Shown piece after piece: positions 46,531 to 57,000 of a DNA stretch of 64,000 nucleotides. The stretch comes from Dreissena polymorpha (taxonomy: Eukaryota > Mollusca > Bivalvia > Myida > Dreissenidae). The notes under the pieces are model-generated. The model did no database searches. It worked only from the letters and a program-made list of their open reading frames with translations, and was not told the origin of the DNA. Position 1 is the first letter of the stretch, and every line of letters starts with the position of its first letter. The stretch spans positions 123,853,537 to 123,917,536 of the forward strand of contig NC_068355.1 of assembly GCF_020536995.1 (NCBI RefSeq). The letters are read 5' to 3'. A program made the position numbers and the translations under genes.

Positions 46531-46745
46531 TGTAAATGTATCATTTGTCACCACAAGCATTCAAGATCAATATTTAACATAACTTGTGCTGAACAAGTAA
46601 ATGTATCATATGTCACCACAAGCATTCAAGATCAATATTTAACATAACTTTTGCTGAACATGTAAATGTATCATATGTCACCACAAGCATTCAAGATTAA
46701 TATTTAACATAACTTGTGCTGAATATGTAAATGTATCATATGTCA
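46531..46745. repeat. 65-bp tandem repeat, ~3.3 units
   Basis: CAAGCATTCAAGATCAATAT recurs at 46553, 46618 and 46683 (one change), giving a 65-bp period; units also share TGTAAATGTATCATATGTCA. Confidence 0.8.
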
Positions 46746-47082
46746 TGGTGAGCCATTCTAAACTTCCTGCAAATGTGACCTTGATAATTAACTAATGAAT
46801 GTGGTTACATGCATTAAGTTATCTTTGATATAGGTTACATCATTATGCAAAATATTACAAAGTATTCATTGGAAATCCATGTATAAAATATGTAAATAAA
46901 ACAACTTTACTGTTGATTAGTATCATTATATTTTTATATTTTTACTTCTATGCAAAAGAATGAAAAAGAAATTATATAAATCTGGGAACATGTCTAGTGG
47001 CATTTAAACGAGAGATGTTAATTAAAAAAGTGTGATGTTCTTTGAAAATGTGCATTTTTAAAGGCCAGTTTATTGTTGATAG

Positions 47083-47083
<1 letters not shown>

Positions 47084-47178
<95 letters not shown>
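47084..47178. repeat. (TA)n microsatellite, ~47 repeats
   Basis: Uninterrupted alternating TA of about 95 bases. The open frame across it (tyrosine-isoleucine repeats) is an artefact. Confidence 0.95.
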
Positions 47179-47181
<3 letters not shown>

Positions 47182-47804
47182 ATGTATATTTATTTATTTT
47201 TGTTGATGTTGAATGGAAAACCTTATGTGAATCTGTTTGGCTTTGTAAATTTACATCCTGTTTTCATAAGATAAGGAAGGATCTAATGAAATGTTAGGTA
47301 AGCTGCTGGAAATGAACAAAGAGAAAGCATTTCCATTTATAATTATTTGGTTAATTGGGTGCATCAAATTTTATTCTGCTGGGGTTAAAAGTGGCCTGGC
47401 CAAGGGGGTTGAATGGTTTACATAGACCATTTTGTCATTGACTTTGTTCACATTAACAATGTAAACAAAATCAACAACAAACAGTTCTTACTTGTTATAT
47501 TAACTTTGTTATATCTTGTTTTGTCACCATAAGTGGTCTCATTTGAGGTAAATGGGCCAAAGTGGGTACATGTAAGTGAGAATTTTGAATGCATCAATAT
47601 AGCAAACTCAGAAAAAGTAATTGGTTTGGCAATATTTTTCTATTGTTAAAAGGTGAAAATGGTGGCCTTTATTTTTTATGGCATAATTCAAAATAATGTG
47701 CATCGAGTTGTTGTTATGGGAAATGCCATATGTAAGTGCATGCCATATGTAAGTGCATGCTATGGAGTTGGCTATGTAGGGAAGTATACGAGCCTCTCTC
47801 TTTG

Positions 47805-48055
47805 GAAACAGGGCCTAATGCATTTGCTTGAAGGATTGTCCCAGATAAGCTAGTATGTGCAGTTTGCACAGGCCGCACAGGCCGCACAGGGACAACACTT
47901 TCCGCCTAGACTGGATTTTGTTTAGAAGAGACTTCCTTTAAATGAAAATATAATCCATTAAAGAAGAAAAAGTAGTCCATGATTAGCCTGGGCAGACTTC
48001 ACAGGCTAATCTGTGACGACACTTGTCACATACATTAAGCCCCATTTTCTTAGAG
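47805..48055. repeat. 247-bp palindromic repeat family copy
   Basis: Starts TTTGGAAACAGGGCCTAATG and ends ATTAAGCCCCATTTTCTTAG. It has an extra short triplication GGCCGCACA near 47870-47890. Confidence 0.65.
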
Positions 48056-48204
48056 CAAGGCAAATATTTGTTGTTTTAAGTCAATATTTTGTGGTATACA
48101 ATAGTAATATGCTTTGCTGTGACCATTTTACATGTTAACCTGTATAGTTCGTTGATTAAGTCATTATTGAGCTTAAAATTGGACTGTGATACTTTGTTAG
48201 ATAA

Positions 48205-48492
48205 TTGTTGTTTTATTATGCCCCCTTGAGGGTGGCATATAGCAGTTGAACTGTCCGTCAGTATGTCAGTCTGTCCGTCCGAAAAAAAACTTTAACGTTG
48301 GCCATAACTTTTGCAATATTGAAGATAGCAACTTGATATTTGGCATGCATGTGCACCTCATGAAGCTGCACATTTTGAGTGGTGGAAGTTTAAGGTCAAG
48401 GTCATCATTCAAGGTCAAAGGTCAGAAAAATAAAATTATTTCAAAGCGGCATAGTAGGGGGCATTGTGTTTCTGACGAACACATCTCTTGTT
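48205..48492. repeat. GTCCGTC-headed interspersed repeat, single-unit copy
   Basis: Head ATTATGCCCCCTTGAGGGTG, then gtctgtccgtcc, one GATATTTGGCATGCATG unit, then GGGGGCATTGTGTTTCTGAC and CTCTTGTTTTT. Same family as 26813-27512. Confidence 0.65.
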
Positions 48493-48844
48493 TTTTTAAT
48501 GTTTTTATGTGTTCTCCGTATTGCATTTTGTATCTGAAGATGATTTTTATTTATAATGGCAAACAGTGCTTAAGCAGAATCTGTGATAGCTTGCTGTGAT
48601 AAATTATTGTATTGTAAATAATGCATCGTAAGTATTGTTGACATGTGCCAGCTTGATTTTTTTTTTAAAGAGTTAATTATGCTATGAGCGTTTAGTTGCT
48701 GCTTTGTACATACGTCTTTCCTTCTGTACCACTCTCTGGTCTGGGGTGTATTTGATCAGCCTCTTGCTGGAATTCAAACTAAACATTGAATAAAGCTTCA
48801 TTCATAAACAGGTGCAGTTGTGTATACATATGAGTGGCGCTCGG

Positions 48845-49122
48845 GGAAAACTAGGCTTTATGCATGTGCCTTAATTATTGTGTCCCAGATTAGCCTGTGT
48901 AGTTCGCACAAGGTAATCTGGGAAGACACTTTAGGCTTAGGCAGGATTTTCCCTTGAAGAGAGACAAAAACAAACAAATCATCAAAACGAGAAAGTTTCA
49001 TCTGTGCGGACTGGATTTTTGCCAATAGAGACTTCTTTTACAAAAAAATAAAATGTGTCATCCCTTATTGGCCTGTAAGCTTATTTGGGATGACACTTTT
49101 CGCACATGGTTTAAGCCCTGTG
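48845..49122. repeat. 247-bp palindromic repeat family, diverged copy
   Basis: Start GGAAAACTAGGCTTTATGCA, inner words GATTAGCCTGTGTAG and ACACTTTTCGCACATGG, end TTAAGCCCTGTG. More diverged than the 8224 copy. Confidence 0.55.
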
Positions 49123-49907
49123 TGTTGTCCAGGGCGACACTCGTCTGTTATTTAGGGCAATGATCACATTCAGTTTAAGTTTCAGATCTGGTTGTTCAAA
49201 TGAGTGCGAGACATTTTAATATTTCTGCCCTTCTCTTTGAATCTGTATTGCTTATCAATGGTGATTGGGCCTAATCCATCATTTTTACTGATTTTCCTTG
49301 TTTACTGGTGGTACTTGCAGGTTTTTATGAAGGCGCATCCTTAATTGTAATAGAAAATGCTTCTATATACTTATAAAATTATATTGAAATATGCAAATTA
49401 ACTGTGAATACTGAATGGTAAATCAAACTGAAAAAAGGGCCTATTCATAGAATATTCTTATATTTAAAAAAATATTGTGAAGGAAATTTATAATATAGGA
49501 TCACAGCATTTTTCCTGTATGTCAATTTGGTAAACTGACAACAGAACAGTCCCAATCAGAATCCGATGCAGATTTTTCTCAACTGAGTTAAATACATTTT
49601 TAAGTTATTTTAAACTTTATTTAATTCAACAAATATTGCTAGTGTGCTTGTAAAAACTTGTGAAAGAGCGACCTCAGAGATGTCATATTAGACTTAACAT
49701 TTATTGTAATTCATTTGTACTTCCGTTTTGTTAGAGAGTAATTAAATTCCCATTTGTAACTGCTAATTTTCTTACTTTTATTGCAGTGAAATTGTTCTTT
49801 GTTTGTCTAATACTTTGTTTAAACAAGTGCTTGTTTTTGTTTGCAGAAAAAAAGATTTTTTAAAGTTTTATGTACATGATGCTTATATTATTAGCATGTT
49901 GATTTTT

Positions 49908-50722
49908 ATTGTTCACCTGAGCAAAATATGCTTATGGCGAGCTTTTGTGATCACCTGTGTAGTTCGTCCTCTGTCCGTCTGGCTTGGACAACATTTAGCT
50001 TTTAAACATTCTTGAGGCCACATTAATTGGCCAATCTTTATTAAACATGGCCAGAACATGTGTTCTAATTATATTTGAGGTGAGTTTTAAACTGGTTACA
50101 GTTTAATTATCAAAAACTACAACACAAGGTTAAATTAAAGAAAAAGCTTATGCACATTGTAGAGGCCAAATGTATTGCCCAATCTTCATTATACTTGTTG
50201 TGACCATTTTTCCAAACTTCTCTGGATTAAGTGAGGTCAACAGAAAGTAAAATATTTCAAATTAGAGAAAAAGCGTGTGATCAATCTTGAGGCCATATTT
50301 ATGACCCAATTTTCATGAAGTTTGGTGAAAATATTTGTCCCATTGATGTATCCACCAAGTAAGAAAACGGATAATGTGTGATCAAAATTAAATAAAAAGC
50401 TTTTGAACACTGTAGAGGCCACATTTTTTGCACAATCTTTATGTTACTTGCATAGGAACATTTGTCAAGATTACATCTGGACTGAGTTTGAAACTGGTTC
50501 ACATGGTATAAAAAACTAGGTCACCAAGTCATATTATTTAAAAAGCTTGGAAACACTAGTGGCCATATTGTTTGCCAATCATGAAACTTGCTCAGAATAT
50601 TATATCTAATGATATCTTGGGAAATTCTAACATTGTAATGGAAACATTGAAAAGGCTGAACAAAGCAGTTTACTTCCTTCAGGTCTCCAGTGAGTGACTA
50701 AGGCCCTGTGGCCGTCTTGTTG
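49908..50722. repeat. GCTCACC-hairpin family repeat, diverged
   Basis: Starts TTCACCTGAGCAAAATATGC with a degenerate GTCCGTCT head. It has ~125-175-bp units (AGAGGCCACATT, CCCAATCTTCAT) and ends AGGCCCTGTGGCCGTCTTGT. An older member of the 37205-39072 family. Confidence 0.55.
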
Positions 50723-52012
50723 TTAGTTTGAACAGTACTCATTTTATTCTTGAATAAGCAAGATTTTACCTGGATAGTAGTGATAGAGATGATAAAGTGG
50801 ATGCAGCCCGGCAAATATAGTCTTTGAATCAGAAATGTGAACACAACTATTGGCAGTTCCAATTCAAATAACTCTGTTTATTAGATCTTTGCATATGTTA
50901 ATTTTGTAATGCATGATATAGCATAACTGCCGACATCTTTAGCCTTACAAAAGCAAGTGACAATTACAAATGTTAACAGGTCCCTTAACCCTTATAAAAA
51001 ATATACTTGTCTTTCAGGACATTATTATAATATCTGTTTGTATGTCAGATATCTGTTTGGTTAGTACATGTCTTTGTATGTGTTCCAAATTTTCATAAAA
51101 TGTTATTTTATTTATTAAAATAAAGTTGTTGTTTTTTATGTTTGCTTTGGTGTTTATTACATGTACTTGGTTTCACATTAGTGAGGCAAATACCCGGTGA
51201 CTTGTATCACACTTATAATATGTTTTTTTTCATTGGAGACTATTATATAGTGGCGTTAATATATACCTCTTTACAAGCCTTACAAGAAAAGGCTTCATCA
51301 AAACAATCTGTGAGATAAATCTTAAAAGAAAAAGATATATATTTGTTAAAATTATGCTACTCACTGTTGTTTATTCTTGAATAACCATATAAGCTGGAAA
51401 ACTTATCAGCATATAACACTGCATTTACAAAATGTACTCAGCATAGGCTGATTATGAAACTCTTCGTTCTGTTATTAGAACCATCTACTGCACAACAATA
51501 ACTATGAAATGTTCATAATACAACAGTGTGTGAGAGGAAATTGACAAAGAGGTCAAGGTCTTATAATGGATATGACATTTGCTTGGTGATCAAGCAGTCT
51601 GGGTTGGTTCCTTACTCTTGCAAGTGTTCTAAAGATTTCCTCTAAATACACCAAGTACTGGTTTTATTCAGAATATCCACTCAATATTTTTTATGTAATT
51701 GAGCTTAAATCAATAGATAATCAACTATATTTTTGGACCATATCCTTAACATTCCATAAAATGAGAGATAGGAACGAGTATTTGAAAATCGGCCAAATAT
51801 TTGTATCCAAAATTCATATTCGAATATTCGTTTTTTAAGCCAACTTCCAAAAATATGTGCAAGTGCAAAGTTGTATTTTTGTCCAGTGCAGACGACTTTC
51901 GTGTATCAGTTATTATTTGGATTATTTAGAGACACTAATTGGCACACGGGTGGTAATCAGCAGAGGTTTATTGTCTTTATTAGTTTTATCTGACATTTTG
52001 CAAAGGTGTTAA

Positions 52013-52468
52013 AGGGGCCTTTTCACAGATGTTTGCATGTATTGAAGCTAATGTCATTAAATGCTTTATATTTATAAATGCAAAGATTGGATTTTAAAAG
52101 CTCCAGTAAAATAACAAGAATAAAATTAATGAAAGAAAAAAAGTAACCCCTGGAATAAAAGTCTGTCTAGCGCTTCGACCACTCGGACATCCGTGCTCAT
52201 ACAATGAGTGATATATTTTATATTTTATATAAGCAATCCTCGTAGTATCACAAAATGTAACAACAACAACAGAACTCTCCAAATTATTCAATTGTTTTGC
52301 TTTGCAATGCTTAATAATTTTCAGGTTTTAAATGGTCAAAAGATGCATATAATGGATATTTTAGAGCATGGTAAATGTCACAAATATCATAACTACAACG
52401 AAAATTTGCAAATCTGAAACATTTTTTTTTTTAATGTTGTCAATTTACCACAACGTAAAAAGGCCCCT
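52013..52468. mobile_element. TTAA-flanked TIR element with a tRNA-like core, 456 bp
   Basis: Ends AGGGGCCTTTTC and GTAAAAAGGCCCCT are inverted, and TTAA lies on both sides (52009-52012 and 52469-52472), as in piggyBac- or Kolobok-type insertions. In the middle, on the minus strand (about 52204-52145), lies a tRNA-like stretch: GAGCACGGATGTCCGAGTGG, then TCGAAGCGCTAGAC. It resembles the D-arm/A-box region of serine/leucine tRNAs. There is no transposase. Confidence 0.75.
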
Positions 52469-53066
52469 TTAATACACTGTTTAATCTATTGACTATCTCA
52501 GATAATTGACATGTTATTCAGAGTTCAGTGTCTCCCAATTTAGACCATGGAGGCAACCCGACTAGCGTTTACTTAAACTGACCAATCATTTTAATTACTA
52601 TATCCATGTATTAAATGCATGATAATCTAATCAGAATTAAGTTAATCAAATATCAGCCAATTAATTTTGTTTCACATAAGTATCAATTTATATTGACTCA
52701 ATAGTGTTTATTTCAAACTTTTAACATGTCCTAGATGCATCTACAATTTAGAGTTAAATCAAGTGAAATCAATTAAAAATACCACCCGGAATAATTGTAT
52801 GCATACAAGTGGTACAGCAAAATACATGAGAATTACGGTAAAATGTAAACCGAAAATATCTTATATCTTTCACAAATTAAAAGAATTTAGTGAAAACGAA
52901 GAATGAAATAATCAATTATCATAAAAAAAAATGATTACTAGCTTTTGTCACCTTTATACATGCTTAATTAAATGTTATAGTGGTATCTGTGCCAAATAGG
53001 AGCAGTACTTTACTTCGGACATTTGTAAGTTTGGACCTTTAATTTTAATGATAAAATAGAGGATAT

Positions 53067-53212
53067 TTGTTGGATTCGGTGGATTATCGATTTTAATTCA
53101 CGAGTGATCATAGAAAATAATATTTTCACGAGTGGCGCAGCCACGAGTGAAAATATACATTTTATATGATCACGAGTGAATTAAAATCGATAATCCACCG
53201 AACCCAACAAAT
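53067..53212. repeat. 146-bp near-perfect palindrome (foldback)
   Basis: Left arm TTGTTGGATTCGGTGGATTA and onward pairs with the right arm ending TAATCCACCGAACCCAACAA over about 45 bases. An inner stem ATATTTTCAC / GTGAAAATAT follows. CACGAGTG occurs four times in the same orientation, so those points do not pair. Confidence 0.85.
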
Positions 53213-53289
53213 TTTCTTTTTATTTTATGCTTTATTTCACAGTTTATATACATTGTTAAAGAGTTTAACTAAAGAATTACGTTGGGAAA

Positions 53290-53400
53290 ATGACGTCATT
53301 TCGTCCAAAAAATGACGTCATTTAACATAAACAGTGAAAATTATCGATAATTTTCACTGATAATTTTCATTGTTTGAAACAGTGAAATTATCAGTTTTAA
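53290..53400. repeat. paired CRE motifs and a second palindrome
   Basis: Two copies of AATGACGTCATTT (53290 and 53311, 21 bases apart) contain the full CRE consensus TGACGTCA. They are followed by the palindrome AGTGAAAATTATCGATAATT / TTCACT near 53334-53362. Probably part of the same foldback element as 53067-53212. Confidence 0.6.
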
Positions 53401-54097
53401 TTCATTGATATTTCTCTATAAACCACCGGAAAGTATAAAATAAAAATCTAATAATCGAATAAATTCAAATAATGAAAAATGAATGTTTTATTATTATTTT
53501 CAGTATTCATTCCCATCCCTACATAAAATCATCACAGATTATTTTAGTAATTTTATTCCATTCTTTGAAGACAAATCTAACAAAACCATTCATGTAAATC
53601 AAAAATTTAAATTTAAATACAATACAAAACATTCACAGAAAATGTTAGTGCATAATTTCAATTCATTTACAACATGTTTAAAACAAAATATTGGTCCAGA
53701 TTGTTAGATCTGCCTTTACATATATTACACTACACGGTCTAACAGATCCATAAAACATCAGTAAGCAAAGAATAAATATATCACAGAAAATGAAATGCAA
53801 ATTATACTGATTACTGGTAACATATGGCAAACTATACTGCTATCATGACTATTTATGTAGTTATTAAGCATCAGCAATATGAACACCAATGAAACCTCAA
53901 GGACTTGTACATGGAACTGTCCATGGCAAGAATATTAAACACTGATTCGACTTTGGGTTCCAATGCATTGAATCGTTCATTGAAAAGATTATGTTCCAAT
54001 CGTGCTTCAAAACTTATTAAACCTGTACCATAAGTACCATATCATGGAATCGTGCACACAAAAGACCAAGTCCTTTCGCATGTTTTGAAATGAAACA

Positions 54098-57000
54098 CTA
54101 GGATTTCTTCTTAAGATATGCCACAGCATTTGGTGTAAGCCCGGCTTCTTGTAATGTGAGACTGTCGTCTGTGTGCACCTTTGTTGGATGGGTTGAAACA
54201 ATGTCAAATGCAGCCACTGAATCGCTCCTGTCAATGAGCAAACATGTCAGTAGAAATTGAGGGCAAATTGTATTTGCATTCAACTATAGAAAACCAATCA
54301 CAGGGGCCAGTAAAAAAAAAACAAAAAAAACAACACAATAATTCTGATGTCAAAAGCAGCCATTTGCTGACCGCATCACGCAGCTTTTGGAACGCCATTA
54401 TTTGATTGGTTGAAATTGTAAAAAGTTCAAAGGTAAGGTAACAATTGACATTGACACCGGCAAAGGTTGCTTTTGACGTTAAGAATTATTGTGCGTGAAA
54501 ACAAGTTGATTTCTTGGCTAATATTTGGAGACCGAGCGAGTTATTGACGTGGATAGTGTTCCTTGGATGTGTTTTATATGGAGACATAGACAATTTATCG
54601 GGGAATCACTTGTTACGTGCCTAACAGGACTCCTCCAGTGTAAACACAAGTGGACAGGCTTAGCTACATCGACCGAATTTGGACAATTACTCGTGTTTGA
54701 GGCCATGTGGAAAGTAAAATACTGCATTGAATGGAATGACAGAGGTACCGTTTGAAAGATAATTTATTTTGCTGTAAATCTGTGCAGAGTTTTTGTTGAT
54801 AAACATATGAATTGTGTAGCAGTGCCTTGGAATTCATGTCCGGTAGTAGGATTGCGTTGGTGCCCTTTTCCTATTTCTTACATATACTTTTTTTTTTTTT
54901 TTTTTTACTGGCCCCTGTGAAACCAATAAACCAATACAACATAAATAATTGAGGGTAATTGTTTGTCCACAAATATGCTTCAATAAAATAAGATGTAATT
55001 ATATATACATAAATCTGTTGGAAGACAAAGTTTATACAGCCTATAGAAATTGAAATTAAATATTCTTACCAACAATTAATTTTGAATTTTAATAGAACAA
55101 TAATGAAATATTAATAAGAAGGTGTAGTTGTTTTAATTATGCTATACCTACTACTGGTAAAAAATACTAGACACATACATAGAAACACTCAATACTGATT
55201 TTACTTGCAACAAAAACAAGTATAATCTATCATGGTAATTTTATTTTGAAAAAAAAAATGGGCACATATAATAAATAACTTGACAAAACAACATGTAATG
55301 TTACAAAGTGGCGATCCAAGAAGTACAGTACCTACCTTTGAGCTTGCAGGTATTTTCTAACACACCTGACATCAGTACCTACCTTTGAGACTGCAGGTAT
55401 TTTCTAACACACATGACATCAGTGACTACCTTTAAGCCTGCAGGTATTTTCTAACACACTTGATATCAGTACCTACCTTTGAGCCTGCAGGTATCTCCTA
55501 ACACACCTGACATCCGTACCTACCTTTGAGCCTGCAGGTATTTTCTAACACACCTGATATCAGTACCTACCTTTGAGACTGCAGGTATTTTCTAACACAC
55601 ATGACATCAGTACCTACCTTTGAGCCTGCAGGTATTTTCTAACACACATGACATCAGTACCTACCTTTGTGCCTGCAGGTATTTTCTTACACACCTGGCA
55701 TCAGTACCTACCTTTGAGACTGCAGGTATTTTCTAACACACCTGACATCAGTACCTACCTTTAAGCCTGCAGGTATTTTCTAACACACCTGACATTAGTA
55801 CCTACCTTTGAGCCTGCAGGTATTTTCTCAGACTCCCGACTGTTTCACTGAACTTCATCTTGAGTATGTACGTGTGACCGCCGTCCTCTGACTTGATCCT
55901 CAGCGTGGTGATGTCCCTTGGCGTGCACGGCCGAGATAACTCCGCCTCACCCGCCAATCTAAACACAAACAGAAGCATACAATATTTGATACTCAATCTG
56001 GGCCTAAAAATGGGCTTAATGCATGTGCATAAAGTGTCTTCATAGATTAGCCAGTGCAGTCTTTATCAGGGACAACACTTCTCACTGTTAAGTTTATTTT
56101 TCTTTTAAAGGAAGTCTCTTATTAGTGAAAATCTAGTTTAAGCTGATAATGTCCTAGATTAGCCTGTGCAGTCTGCACAGTCTAATCTGGGATGACACTT
56201 TAAGCACATGCGTGATGCCAAGTTTTGTCAGAACGAAGCTCAGTTTTCTATCCCATCATTAGGCTCGCATGGAAGAAATAACATCCATTTAGCTTTTTTT
56301 TCATACTTTTAAATAAGGCAAAAATGTGCATAATAATACTGACAAAATAAAACTGTTTGGATTGAACCAAGCTGCATGCATGTTCCATCATTCACTGAAA
56401 GTAACTAACTTAATTGTATTTTATGCTTTAGGGCAATCAAACAATCAAATGAGCCTTGCTGCAGAAAAAGGGGGCTTAGTGCATGTGCGTAAGGTGTCGT
56501 CTTAATTTGGGAAGACTCTTTACGCACATGCATTAAGGGTCATACGTTATGTATTAAGGCCAATGTTTGAGTGGCTTACCGTTTCCTCATGGCTATGACT
56601 GTGTCCGTCTCCACCAGAGTCACCTCAGGCTGGCTAGGTTTACCTCCCTTGAAATACAAATCAGTTTGACAAATATGAATATTTGCAAGTTGATACTAAT
56701 GTGTTGATAGAAATACAACAAAATTATCCTTTTATACAAAAAAACAACAATGTAAAATGATGTCTTATTTCTTCATCATATAAAGCATTTAATTTTATTG
56801 ATTGTTTCTCGTTTCAACCATACAAACATTTGTCATATATGGTTAAATAGTAAATAATTATTGTACATGTATTATCATTGTTTATTAGCCAATAAACAAC
56901 TCCTTGCTATACTGATGCACAGCATACGACCCATGGTCTTATTACTATACATCAGAACTATCAATTTTAATTTATTTGTCAATAAACAATAATGAATCAC

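Larger units (their letters stand above)
44836..54097. other. repeat-rich intergenic region, no gene recognised
   Basis: The space between the tail-to-tail genes TTLL2 and UBXN11. It contains the separately listed minisatellites, microsatellite, interspersed repeats, TTAA element and palindrome; the rest is AT-rich (44900-46230, 49130-49900, 50730-52000, 53460-54090) without protein-like frames. The 3' ends of both genes must lie in its margins, but the poly(A) sites are not clear. Confidence 0.6.

Noticed and set aside
47073-47297. Frame of alternating tyrosine and isoleucine
   Set aside because: Translation of a (TA)n microsatellite.
51780-51850. ATTCGAATATTCG-rich palindromic stretch
   Set aside because: Resembles a widespread short repeat, but no ends could be defined, so no feature was called.
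52145-52204. Functional tRNA gene
   Set aside because: Only an A-box/D-arm-like half is recognisable and it lies inside a TIR element; no complete cloverleaf or clear B box.
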